A stretch of DNA of 64,000 nucleotides, from NCBI GenBank assembly GCA_038211475.1, contig JBBQVN010000003.1, positions 1 through 64,000 of the forward strand, written 5' to 3'. The notes under the pieces are model-generated. The model saw only the letters and a program-made list of their open reading frames with translations, made no database searches and was not told the DNA's origin. This DNA is from JANYBT01 sp038211475 (GTDB taxonomy: Bacteria; Acidobacteriota; Terriglobia; Terriglobales; Acidobacteriaceae). How positions within the stretch are numbered: position 1 is the stretch's first letter; the number at the start of each line of letters is the position of its first letter. This document shows positions 9,023 through 16,416 of this stretch, in pieces. Both the position numbers and the translations under genes were made by a program.

Positions 9023-9541
9023 TCACAGCCCGATGAATTTGTCTCTGTCGAGCGGCGCGGGAAGCGGACACGTCTCGTACTTCCCAAACAGACGATAGCG
9101 ATATCGCGCCGCCAGCGCATACACCGCATCGCGCAGCACCGGCGGAATTGCGTAACCGGCCGCGCTCAGCTTCCACAAACCGCCGAGTTGTCCGGCCGCA
9201 TACAGCGCCGCTGATGACTTGGTGAGCAGCCGCTCGGACGCCTCTCCGTAATTCGCAACCACGCACACCGTGTTCAGCCAGTCGGCATCCAGTCCGTGCG
9301 CGTCCAGTCCGTGGCGCTGTAGCAGCGAACGGGCGGCGGCACTTTGCAGCGGCGCAAAAAGAAAGTGGCCGCGCCGGTCATCGTCTGGTTCGTCGCGTTG
9401 GTCGCCGTGTGGCCCGTCGCGTCGGTTCTGGGGGCGGGCACGGAGCCGGTCATGGCGCAGCAAGAACTGCACTGTCCAGTTGCAAAGCGCGCAGACACCG
9501 TCGTAAAGGATGAGAGTCTGCGGGCTGGTGCTGGGGACCAT
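9023..9541 (-). CDS. DCC-family thiol-disulfide oxidoreductase-like protein (DUF393) with 24-residue insertion
   Basis: 172 residues from the ATG at 9541; a TTG start 96 bases further upstream is possible but adds a non-conserved leader. The N-terminal motif YDGVCALCN is the DCC/DUF393 signature, with two cysteines arranged as in thioredoxin-like proteins. Between FLLRHD and DRRGHFLFAPLQS the family normally runs straight on. Here a 24-residue Arg/Asp/Gln-rich stretch intervenes, matching a 72-base segment bounded by the 9-base direct repeat GCCGGTCAT (9373-9381 and 9445-9453). The rest (AARSLLQRHG, then a C-terminal helical region ending in CPLP) is normal. Function is known only as putative redox. 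Confidence 0.7.
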   Translation of the reverse strand: MVPSTSPQTLILYDGVCALCNWTVQFLLRHDRLRARPQNRRDGPHGDQRDEPDDDRRGHFLFAPLQSAAARSLLQRHGLDAHGLDADWLNTVCVVANYGEASERLLTKSSAALYAAGQLGGLWKLSAAGYAIPPVLRDAVYALAARYRYRLFGKYETCPLPAPLDRDKFIGL

Positions 9542-9680
9542 GCTTGTCCCGCTATTGTAGCCATACCCGCACGGTTGTATCGGCGAGGTTGCGGGATGGG
9601 ACACGACCTGCGGGACGCCTGTGCCGGTCGTCTTCAAGGATCGTCTTCAAGGATTAAGGCAGACGGCTGGGCGCTACCGA

Positions 9681-10268
9681 CTAGATCTCCATCACTTCTT
9701 TCTCTTTTGCCCTGCTCATGTCTTCCATCTTGCGAATTTCGTCGTCGGTCAACTTTTGAATTTCATCAAGGGAGCGCTTTTCCTCATCCTCGGTGACCTT
9801 CTTATCCTTCATCGCCTTCTTGATGGCATCATTACCATCGCGGCGAATGTTGCGGACCGCGGTGCGGTGTTCTTCCAGAATCTTATTCAGGTGCTTCACC
9901 ATGTCTTTGCGGCGGTCTTCGGTCAGCGCTGGCACTGGCACGCGAATTACTTTGCCATCGTTCATCGGGTTCAAGCCCAGATCGGCGGTGCGAATGGCTT
10001 TCTCAATCGCCCCCAGCGAAGTGGGATCGAACGGCTGCACCGTGATCAATTGCGGCTCTGGCGCGTGCACCTGAGCAATCTGATTCAACGGCATCTGCGA
10101 GCCGTAGTACTCCACGCTCACCGTATCCAGCATGTGCACTGAGGCCCGCCCAGTGCGCAGCGAAGCCATCTCGCGGCGGAAGTCCTCCACCGCTTTCTCC
10201 ATCCGCGTTTTCAGGTTCAGGTAGGTCTCTTTTAGGGCGGGAATTGCAGCGATACCAGCTTGAGCCAT
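9681..10268 (-). CDS. frr: Ribosome recycling factor
   Basis: About 195 residues; the factor splits post-termination ribosomes with EF-G. Family features are clear: LRTGRASVHMLDTVSVEYYG, a QITVQPFD-like segment (LITVQPFDP), VPALTEDRRKDMVKH, and the long coiled C-terminal helix RRDGNDAIKK...EDEEKRSLDEIQKLTDD. Three starts are possible within 12 bases (GTG 10280, ATG 10271, ATG 10268). The GGGG run suits 10268 best by spacing. It lies 70 bases downstream of pyrH, the usual order, so the two are probably cotranscribed. rpsB and tsf, which often precede pyrH, are not here. Confidence 0.97.
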   Translation of the reverse strand: MAQAGIAAIPALKETYLNLKTRMEKAVEDFRREMASLRTGRASVHMLDTVSVEYYGSQMPLNQIAQVHAPEPQLITVQPFDPTSLGAIEKAIRTADLGLNPMNDGKVIRVPVPALTEDRRKDMVKHLNKILEEHRTAVRNIRRDGNDAIKKAMKDKKVTEDEEKRSLDEIQKLTDDEIRKMEDMSRAKEKEVMEI

Positions 10269-10338
10269 CATCAGCCCCACGTTGAATGAGATAGTGTTGT
10301 CAAAACGGAGAATTATAAACCCGAATGCGTGCGCAAGC

Positions 10339-11055
10339 CTAGGCGCTCACCAGCGACCCGATCTTTTCGCCGGTCACCACTCGCTTGATATTACCGTGCT
10401 GGTTCAGATTGAACACGATGATGGGCAGGTTGTTGTCTTTGCACATCGAGATGGCGGTCGAGTCCATCACTTTCAGACCCTGCCGCAAAACTTCCATGTA
10501 ACTGATCTCAGCGAATTTCTTCGCATCTTTGAACAGCATGGGATCCGCATCATAAATGCCATCTACCTTGGTGGCTTTCAAAATCGCGTCGGCCTTGATC
10601 TCCATGGCGCGCAGCGAAGCCGCCGTGTCCGTTGAAAAATAAGGGTTGCCGGTCCCCCCGGCGAAAATCACGATCCGTTCCTTTTCCAGGTGGCGAATGG
10701 CGCGACGCCGTATGAACGGCTCGGCGACCTGGTTCATCTCTATCGCCGATTGCACCCGGGTGTGGACTCCCTGTTTCTCCAGCGCATCCTGCAACGCCAA
10801 CCCATTGATGACCGTGGCCAGCATGCCCATGTGGTCGGCCGAAACGCGGTCCATGTCTTTGGCCTGCTGGGCCACGCCGCGAAAAAAATTGCCGCCTCCC
10901 ACCACGATGGCGATCTGAATACCGAGGGCGTGAACGTCCGCCAGTTCGGCTGCCACCTCGTGGATCCGGATAGGGTCAACCCCAAAGCCCTGCGTCGCCG
11001 CAAGAGCTTCCCCGGAAAGTTTGAGCAAAATGCGCTTGAAGATGGGAGAGGACAT
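10339..11055 (-). CDS. pyrH: UMP kinase
   Basis: 238 residues of the bacterial hexameric UMP kinase (amino acid kinase fold), which phosphorylates UMP to UDP for pyrimidine nucleotide supply. It starts RILLKLSGEAL and has the nucleotide loop VVGGGNFFRG and the UMP-binding DHMGMLATVINGLALQ. The ATP-site segment is FAGGTGNPYFSTDTAA, and ATKVDGIYDADP follows. Length and motif order match the family throughout. It leads a pyrH-frr pair on the minus strand. The 314-base space upstream holds its promoter region and one copy of a dispersed repeat. Confidence 0.97.
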   Translation of the reverse strand: MSSPIFKRILLKLSGEALAATQGFGVDPIRIHEVAAELADVHALGIQIAIVVGGGNFFRGVAQQAKDMDRVSADHMGMLATVINGLALQDALEKQGVHTRVQSAIEMNQVAEPFIRRRAIRHLEKERIVIFAGGTGNPYFSTDTAASLRAMEIKADAILKATKVDGIYDADPMLFKDAKKFAEISYMEVLRQGLKVMDSTAISMCKDNNLPIIVFNLNQHGNIKRVVTGEKIGSLVSA

Positions 11056-11369
11056 GCAGAGTGTAGTCTAGCATTGGAGTAGAGAAATCACCGCCGCGGG
11101 CCAGCCTGAATACCGATGCGTGTGATCTAATTAGTCATGGCGCCAATCGCGTCCGGTGATGTTTATCCAGCACCCGAATACTGTCCGAAGCGCCCCTTCT
11201 CGAGTTTGTCACCCTGAGCGTAGCGAAGGGGATCTGCATTTTCTGCATTTTCTGATGGACCAGCAAAAGTCCTCGCTTCGCAAAAGGACAAATAAATTTA
11301 GTTGTGCCCTATGCGGGGGCAGCTTAGAATTGCGGCCAGCGCCATCCCCCAGCGCCTCTGGAGGCTTCC
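11056..11369. other. Intergenic stretch between pyrH and HAF pseudogene
   Basis: No gene is visible on either strand. It must contain the pyrH promoter, though no strong -35/-10 pair stands out. At 11204-11241 it carries one copy of the dispersed repeat beginning GTTTGTCACCCTGAGCG and running into GGGGATCTGCATT. The same family appears at 12483-12595, 13168-13349, 22573-22680 and 56651-56790. Confidence 0.5.
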
Positions 11370-12387
11370 ATGCCGTAATTTTCGCCACGCCTTTCGTCGC
11401 TGATCGCTACAACCATCCTGTGCCTGATGGCCGCGTCCCCCGCTTTTGCCGCGCACAAGCTCGTTTCCTTCGATGTCCCCGGATCCAATGGGACGAGCCC
11501 CCTTGTCATTAACGCCAGCGGACAGATCGCCGGCAGCTACAGCGACAGCACTTCGAGGTCCCACGGTTTTCTGCGCCAACCCGATGGCACCATCACCCAG
11601 TTCGACGCGCCGGGGAACCCGGCCATCTCCATGACTGGCATCAACGCCAGCGGGCAGATTACGGGATACTACTACGGCTCCGCAATCGTGGTCGGCTTTA
11701 TCCGCAACACCGACGGCAGTTTCGTCACTTAGTCTTTCCTCCACCTCGATGGTGTCGGGCAACATCAACGACCCAGGGCAGGTGACCGGCGCCTACCAGA
11801 GCGGCGCTGTCGATGGCTACATTCGCAATGTGGACGGGAGCTTCACGACATTTATCTTGAACAACTCGCCCATCACCATGGCGGTCAGCCTTAACAACGC
11901 CGGTCAGGTCGCCGGATACTACACCGGCACTGATTTTACCCACGGCTTTCTGCGCGACACCTCGGGCAACATCGCCACCTTTGATCCTGTCGGCTCGGCC
12001 GACACCCTCGCCCTGAGCGTGAACGCGACCGGGCAGATTGCCGGCTACAACTACGACCGTGGCAGCGTATCGCACGGATTCCTCCCCAACACCGATGGCA
12101 GCCTCGCCGGGTTCGAAGCCCCCGGTGCCGGCAGGTCCCTGTTTACGCGAACCTTTGCATTGGCAGTGAACAATCTTGGTCAAGTGACCGGGTATCTCAT
12201 TCAAGATTCCATGTCGGTGCAGAGTTTCGTGCGCGACCAACTAGGACGCATCGCCACCTTCGCAGCTCCCATGGCGGGCCGCAGCAGCACCGTCGGCACT
12301 CGATCCCTGGCCATCAATGCCAGCGGCACCATCACCGGTTTCTATGCGGACGGCAATGGCAAGGTCCACGGCTTCGTGCGCTACTAG
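11370..12387 (+). pseudogene. Broken gene for a secreted HAF-repeat protein
   Basis: A perfect GGAGG (11360-11364) sits five bases before an ATG at 11370, but the third codon is TAA. After that stop the same frame continues as a good signal peptide (LSSLIATTILCLMAASPAFA) and repeats of the extracellular HAF type, with cores such as INASGQITGYYYG and HGFLR.PDGTITQFDAPG. A second lesion follows: around 11727-11731 the frame hits TAG, and the repeats resume one frame over (NINDPGQVTGAYQSG) up to 12387. Removing one T at 11729/11730 would restore a continuous FVTSLSSTSMV. With two independent lesions this is most likely a pseudogene, unless both are assembly errors. About seven repeat units of 35-40 residues remain. 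Confidence 0.8.
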
Positions 12388-12479
12388 ATCCGCAAGTTGG
12401 TGCGATACCGTTTTGTGCGGTCAAAATGTTCGTGCGGTTATAGGGCGCCGGAACCGCGTGCATTCCTGGCGGCCCATTA

Positions 12480-12595
12480 TTGGTTTGTCGTCCCGAACGA
12501 AGTGAGGGACCTGCATTTATTAGTTTGTCATCCCGAGCGGGCGAGGGATCTACTTTCTCTGTGCGCGGGCAACTGCAGTTCCCTCACTTCGTTCA
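12480..12595. repeat. Dispersed GTCATCC-type palindromic repeat, two left arms and one right arm
   Basis: Left-arm copies begin GTTTGTCGTCCCGAACGAAG (12483) and GTTTGTCATCCCGAGCGGG (12524). An inverted right arm follows, AACTGCAGTTCCCTCACTTC (12571-12590), so the RNA could fold back. The right arm ends at 12594 and overlaps the stop codon of the minus-strand toxin gene (12593-12595). The family recurs at 11204, 13168-13349, 22573-22680 and 56651-56790. Confidence 0.7.
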
Positions 12596-12877
12596 CAAAT
12601 CCGCCGGCCAACGGCGAGCAGCATGGAAAACCCACAGGATCTGCACTTCCTCTCCGCGCACTCGGTACGGAACGATATAGGGAGTATCTGGAACCACCAG
12701 TTCCCGCGTACCTGGTACGCGACCCGCGCGGCCCATCGCCGGATGGCGCGAGAGGGATTCAACCGACGCTGCAATCGCGGCAACTACTCGGCCTGCGGCA
12801 GCAGGATTATCTCGCACGATGTAGGCCGCCTCGGCGTTCAAATTTGCCAAGGCCGATCTCAGCCACCTAACCCGCAC
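12593..12877 (-). CDS. RelE/ParE-family toxin
   Basis: 94 residues with the ParE/RelE pattern: an N-terminal strand and helix pair (VRWLRSALANLNAEAAYI), the mid-protein SVESLSRHPAMGRAGRVPGTRELV with the conserved HPxxGRxG, and the terminal strands YIVPYRVRGEEVQILWVFHAAR. ParE members poison DNA gyrase and RelE members cut mRNA at the ribosome; the HPxxGR form points to ParE-like, but the target cannot be told from sequence. The start overlaps the end of the upstream RHH antitoxin gene by 11 bases, the usual antitoxin-first arrangement. The stop codon falls on the edge of a dispersed repeat. Confidence 0.85.
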   Translation of the reverse strand: MRVRWLRSALANLNAEAAYIVRDNPAAAGRVVAAIAASVESLSRHPAMGRAGRVPGTRELVVPDTPYIVPYRVRGEEVQILWVFHAARRWPADL

Positions 12878-13115
12878 GGCGTGACCACTTTTTCAGGGTT
12901 CGTTGCACCATCCGATCGTCGGCGAAATCGCCGGCGTCGGCCTCGGCGACCGCCCTGCGAGTCTCCGCGATCTGCCATGCGTTGAGCGCCACGTACTCCC
13001 GGACCGCTTCGGTCATCAAAAACGAACGGCTGCGCTGCGTGGCCTCGGCCAGCTGGTCCAGGTCTTGCCGTAGCTTCGGATCGAGACGGAGTGTAAAAAC
13101 CTTCGATGCCGCCAT
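12867..13115 (-). CDS. Ribbon-helix-helix antitoxin (CopG/ParD-like)
   Basis: 82 residues starting MAASKVFTLRLDPKLRQDLDQ, with the beta strand plus two helices of ribbon-helix-helix proteins (TLRLDPKLRQDLDQLAEATQRSRSFLMTEAVREYV) and an acidic C-terminal tail that would wrap the toxin. The ATG at 13115 is preferred over a GTG nine bases upstream because GAGGTG lies six bases before it. Such antitoxins neutralise the toxin and repress their own operon. The imperfect inverted repeat at 13118-13134 in the leader is a candidate operator. The toxin gene overlaps its 3' end. Confidence 0.85.
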   Translation of the reverse strand: MAASKVFTLRLDPKLRQDLDQLAEATQRSRSFLMTEAVREYVALNAWQIAETRRAVAEADAGDFADDRMVQRTLKKWSRRAG

Positions 13116-13117
13116 GT

Positions 13118-13134
13118 GTAACACCTCGTATTAC
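13118..13134 (-). promoter_or_regulatory. Candidate autoregulatory operator of the toxin-antitoxin operon
   Basis: GTAACAC-CTC-GTATTAC is a 7-3-7 inverted repeat with one mismatch, just before the antitoxin start and overlapping its ribosome binding site. A TATACT hexamer lies upstream (about 13146-13151, minus strand) and could be the -10 box. Binding by the RHH protein is inferred from family behaviour. Confidence 0.4.
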
Positions 13135-13167
13135 GATTGAGTCGAGTATACTGCAACAGCATCGACT

Positions 13168-13349
13168 AGTTTGTCATTCCAAGCGGAGTATTGCCAGACG
13201 CGAACGGAATGCTGCAGGAACAATTATGAGTTTCATCCTGAGCAGAGCGAGGGATCTGCAGTTATTGGTTGTGGTCCTGAGCGGAGCGGAGGATCTGCTT
13301 TTTCGGTGCGCGGAACTGCAGTTCCCTCACTTCGTTCGGGACGACAATT
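13168..13349. repeat. Cluster of dispersed palindromic repeats between antitoxin and lipA
   Basis: The 318-base gap between 13116 and 13433 is mostly repeat. There are partial left arms at 13168 and 13228 (TTTCATCCTGAGCAGAGCGA) and a left arm at 13272 (GTCCTGAGCGGAGCGGAGGA). A facing right arm follows at 13314-13349 (AACTGCAGTTCCCTCACTTC, then GTTCGGGACGAC). The last two could form a long imperfect hairpin. I see no gene in the gap. Confidence 0.65.
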
Positions 13350-13433
13350 ATGAGGAAGTCCCTTCACTCCGTAACGGAATTCGACCAAAGACTTCGGAGT
13401 GACAGCCAAAAAGTTGAGGTGAGCGACCGCGAC

Positions 13434-14354
13434 CTAAACCACCGCCAGAGGCTTTGCCGTGCTCGCCGCTTGCTCGTGGGCGTGGTAGCTTGAGCGCACC
13501 ATGGGGCCGGACTCCACGTGACGGAAGCCGAAGCGCAGGGCTTGTTCTTTCAAGTACACAAATTCTTCCGGCGCGTAGAAGCGCGCGATCGGCAGATGAT
13601 CTTTCGACGGACGCAGGTACTGGCCGACGGTCAGAATGTCCACGCCGCGCTCGCCCAGGTCGCGGAACACGTCCACCAGTTCTTCAGCGGTCTCGCCCAG
13701 ACCCACCATCACCCCGCTCTTGGTAACCATACCGGGCGCGACCTGCTTCACCTTGGCCAGCAGATCGAGCGTGCGCTGGTATCGCGCGCCAGAACGTACC
13801 ACGCGATACAGCCGCGGCACGCTCTCCGTGTTGTGATTCAAGACGTCGGGCTCAGCGTCAATCACTACCCTCAGCGGCTCTTCGAATCCCTGAAAGTCTG
13901 GGATCAGCACTTCCACGCGGCATTCAGGCACCAGCGCACGAATCTCGCGGATGGTCTCGGCAAAAATCTTTGCCCCGCCCAGGTTGTCATCGTCGCGGTT
14001 CACGCTGGTGACCACCGCATGTTTCAGTCCGAGGGTCGCCACGGCTTCGGCCACGCGCTTCGGCTCATCCCAGTCGATGGGTTCGGGACGTCCCTTGGGC
14101 ACGGCGCAGAAGCCGCAGCGCCGGGTGCAGATGTCGCCCAGCAGCATGAAGGTGGCGGTGTGGTGGTTCCAGCACTCGCCGATGTTGGGACACTGTGCCG
14201 ATTCGCAAACCGTGTGCAGATTCAGTCCGCGCGCCAGCTTTTTCAAATTGTGAAAGTTTTCGCCCGTGGGAGCTTGAGCGCGCAGCCATGATGGCTTGGG
14301 CTGGGGAAGCTTCGGGCCCACATCGATTTGCACGAGCTGAGAAGACGATGCCAT
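13434..14354 (-). CDS. lipA: Lipoyl synthase
   Basis: 306 residues from the ATG at 14354; a longer reading adds only repeat-derived sequence. This radical SAM enzyme inserts two sulfurs into octanoyl groups on lipoyl domains. Both iron-sulfur cluster sites are present: CESAQCPNIGEC (auxiliary cluster, C-x4-C-x5-C) and CTRRCGFCAVPKG (radical SAM, C-x3-C-x2-C). The C-terminal serine motif appears as ESGPMVRSSYHA. HNTESVPRLY and LTVGQYLRPS are also typical. It is a single gene here: lipB is not in the window, and both flanks are repeat-rich non-coding DNA. Confidence 0.98.
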   Translation of the reverse strand: MASSSQLVQIDVGPKLPQPKPSWLRAQAPTGENFHNLKKLARGLNLHTVCESAQCPNIGECWNHHTATFMLLGDICTRRCGFCAVPKGRPEPIDWDEPKRVAEAVATLGLKHAVVTSVNRDDDNLGGAKIFAETIREIRALVPECRVEVLIPDFQGFEEPLRVVIDAEPDVLNHNTESVPRLYRVVRSGARYQRTLDLLAKVKQVAPGMVTKSGVMVGLGETAEELVDVFRDLGERGVDILTVGQYLRPSKDHLPIARFYAPEEFVYLKEQALRFGFRHVESGPMVRSSYHAHEQAASTAKPLAVV

Positions 14355-14370
14355 TGGCTCACTCGATTCT

Positions 14371-14479
14371 AGCAAAAGGCAGTTGCCGGGTGAGCAAAAG
14401 GCAGTTGCCGGGTGGCAGTTGCCAGTTGCGAGTTCCACAGTTGCCAGTTGTCAGTTATCAGTTGCTAGTTGTCAGTTGC
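14371..14479. repeat. 22-base tandem duplication followed by CAGTTGC heptamer array
   Basis: Two perfect tandem copies of a 22-base unit starting AGCAAAAGGCAGTTGCC (14371-14392 and 14393-14414) run into an array of 7-base units from 14416: CAGTTGC, CAGTTGC, GAGTTCC, one slipped base, then CAGTTGC, CAGTTGT, CAGTTAT, CAGTTGC, TAGTTGT, CAGTTGC. It lies immediately upstream of lipA, so the lipA promoter must be inside or beyond it. Confidence 0.8.
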
Positions 14480-14559
14480 GTCCAGTAGCCGGCCACTCAG
14501 TTACCAGGTAGCCAGCCACAGGAGAACCTGCGGCGAAGCACGGCTTGAACTCGAAACCT

Positions 14560-14880
14560 AGAGCTCCAAACCATGAATTTTAGAATAATCTAATTGAAAA
14601 TCAAGGTATGATTATCTCAACTAACTGAAAAATATAGACTTAGCGGAGTTTTAGACGCTTTGGAGCGAAGATGGCTCTTTCCGCTTCGGGAAATGCGACT
14701 GCGGTCAACGCCTGAGATGGCCACTGCTGAGCTCGCAAGGCCCCTAGGCGGACGATCGGGCTCCCGGACAGGGGTAAGGTCACCTGAACTCTCCACGGGC
14801 CGTAGCAAGCGTTTACCCGCAACCATAAACCATTAACTGCAAAATATTGCACACGTTGTTTAGCTATTTGGACACTCACC
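14560..14880. other. AT-rich and unassigned intergenic segment upstream of lipA
   Basis: Part of the 799-base gene-free stretch 14355-15153. Bases about 14565-14645 are strikingly A/T rich against the GC-rich surroundings, and a second AT-rich patch lies at about 14820-14870. Between them is a GC-rich segment with several short self-complementary stretches around 14740-14800. No convincing reading frame, tRNA or known RNA is recognised. It could be a promoter/leader region or an old insertion. Confidence 0.35.
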
Positions 14881-14901
14881 CAGCGACTGACGATCAGTCG
14901 G

Positions 14902-15092
14902 CACTTGCCAGTTGTCAGTTGCCAGTCAGGGAAATCCCATGCACCACGATTTGAAACTCGAAACCTGAAATCTTAGACTCGAAACAGTTGTCAAAGGTCA
15001 GTCACCGGGATCCTGCTGCGAAGGAACCTGAAACTGGAAACTCGAAACTGGAAACTCGAAACTGGAAACTCGAAACTGGAAACTCGAAACTC
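14902..15092. repeat. Heptamer repeat arrays in both orientations
   Basis: 14902-14929 holds CACTTGC, CAGTTGT, CAGTTGC, CAGTCAG. 14953-14987 holds GAAACTC, GAAACCT, GAAATCT, TAGACTC, GAAACAG. 15030-15092 holds four perfect copies of the 14-base double unit GAAACTGGAAACTC plus a final GAAACTC. GAAACTG is the reverse complement of CAGTTTC, one base from CAGTTGC, so the arrays share one 7-base consensus (CAGTTKC) in opposite orientations. No spacers of CRISPR type occur. Confidence 0.8.
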
Positions 15093-15153
15093 CGAAGACT
15101 TGCCGGTTCGGCTAAGGGGACGTGCGGCCCGGCGCCATTCCCCGGGCACGAAC

Positions 15154-16275
15154 TCACGCCCCTTCCCCGCAGTGTCTTTCGTACTGCTCCAGAATGAAGT
15201 GGTCGGTCATGCCGGCGATGTAGTCGCACACAACGCGAGGCAGAGAGTCCTCGGCTGACTTTTCCTGATATTGGTGCGGGAGGGCTTGCGGTTTTTCCAT
15301 CCAGAAGGCGAACAGCTCGCGCACCACGCGTTCGGCGTCGTCTTTTTCCGCGGCGAGCGCGAAACTGTCGTAGAGATTGTCGTAGAGGAATTGTTTTCCG
15401 GTGCGGCGCTCGTCTTCCACTTCCGCGCTGAACGCCGCGAGGCGTTGCGGATGGCGGCGTACGTCTTCGAGCGTTCGCATGCCCGACGCGGCGATGGCGG
15501 CCTGAGTGTTGGTGATCAAATCTGTGACCAGGCGATTGAGGTAGCTTTTCAGACGTTCGTTAAACAGCATTTTCTCCGGCGCGGCGGGATAGGTGCGCTG
15601 CACATCTTCAAAGAATCGCGCGAACCCAGGAACGCCCTCCAGAATCTGTGGCAAGCTGAGCAAGTGGGATTCGTATCCGTCATCGAGATCGGCAGTGTTG
15701 TAGGCGATCTCGTCGGTCAGATCAATCAGTTGCGCTTCGAGCGGAGGCCGCTGGTCGAGCAGGTATTCGGCAAGCGATGGATGTTCGGCGGCGCTGTAAT
15801 CGTGCGAGTGCTTGATGATGCCTTCGCGCACTTCAAAGGTCAGATTCAGTCCGCGAAACGCGGCATAGCGGAGTTCGAAGTCCTCGACGATGCGCAGCGC
15901 GTGCAGGTTGTGATCGAAAAAAAGACCGTGCTGTCGCATGGCGGCGTCGAGCGCCTTTTCTCCGGCGTGACCGAAGGGAGGGTGGCCGATGTCATGCACC
16001 AGTGCCAGGGTCTCGACCAGATCCACGTTCAGGCCCAGCTGCGCCGCGATGGTGCGGGAAATCTGCGAGACCTCGATGGTGTGGGTCAGACGATTGCGAA
16101 AGTGGTCGGAATAGCGGCGAGTGAAAACCTGCGTCTTGGCTTCCAGACGGCGAAAGGCGCGGGAGTGGATGACACGGTCGCGGTCGCGCTGGAAATCGTC
16201 GCGATAAGGATGCGAAGGCTCGGGATGGCGGCGTCCGCGCGAGTGTTCGACCTGCACCGCGTACTCAGCCAGCAT
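15154..16275 (-). CDS. dgt: Deoxyguanosinetriphosphate triphosphohydrolase-like protein
   Basis: 373 residues of the HD superfamily. dGTPases hydrolyse dGTP to deoxyguanosine and triphosphate and tune dNTP pools. The metal-binding residues are present: RNRLTHTIEVSQISR (first His), ALVHDIGHPPFGHAGE (HD pair plus a second His) and a later LTDEIAYNTADLDDGY (Asp). The N-terminal RDDFQRDRDRVIHSRAFRRLEAKTQV is the signature of the short dGTPase branch. The gene runs toward lipA and is separated from the upstream redoxin-like selenoprotein gene by 141 bases with no recognised signal. Confidence 0.93.
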   Translation of the reverse strand: MLAEYAVQVEHSRGRRHPEPSHPYRDDFQRDRDRVIHSRAFRRLEAKTQVFTRRYSDHFRNRLTHTIEVSQISRTIAAQLGLNVDLVETLALVHDIGHPPFGHAGEKALDAAMRQHGLFFDHNLHALRIVEDFELRYAAFRGLNLTFEVREGIIKHSHDYSAAEHPSLAEYLLDQRPPLEAQLIDLTDEIAYNTADLDDGYESHLLSLPQILEGVPGFARFFEDVQRTYPAAPEKMLFNERLKSYLNRLVTDLITNTQAAIAASGMRTLEDVRRHPQRLAAFSAEVEDERRTGKQFLYDNLYDSFALAAEKDDAERVVRELFAFWMEKPQALPHQYQEKSAEDSLPRVVCDYIAGMTDHFILEQYERHCGEGA

Positions 16276-16416
16276 GCGAAGAGTGTAGCAAGTGCAAGGC
16301 TAGGCTGTCAGACGGAAGTCTTACGCCCCCGGCACGGCGAGACACGGGCTATGCGCCGCGAGACAAATGGGAGAGCGGAGCGACAGAACCAGCGCGATGC
16401 GGACCGCCTCCCGTGG

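Noticed and set aside
9542..9637. N-terminal extension of the DCC gene from a TTG start
   Set aside because: The extra residues are not family-like and no ribosome binding site lies before the TTG; the ATG at 9541 is preferred.
11427..11732. Stop codons of the HAF gene as selenocysteine sites
   Set aside because: They are TAA and TAG, not TGA, and one coincides with a frame change, so recoding does not fit.
13118..13160. Two alternative promoters for the toxin-antitoxin pair
   Set aside because: Only a TATACT-like -10 is visible and no -35 at suitable spacing, so no promoter feature is listed.
14740..14800. A possible tRNA or small structured RNA
   Set aside because: No cloverleaf, TPsiC (GTTCRA) motif or CCA-end pattern can be built here; left as an unassigned segment.
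15030..15092. Regular 14-base direct repeats as a CRISPR array
   Set aside because: The units are contiguous without unique spacers, too short, and no cas genes are present.
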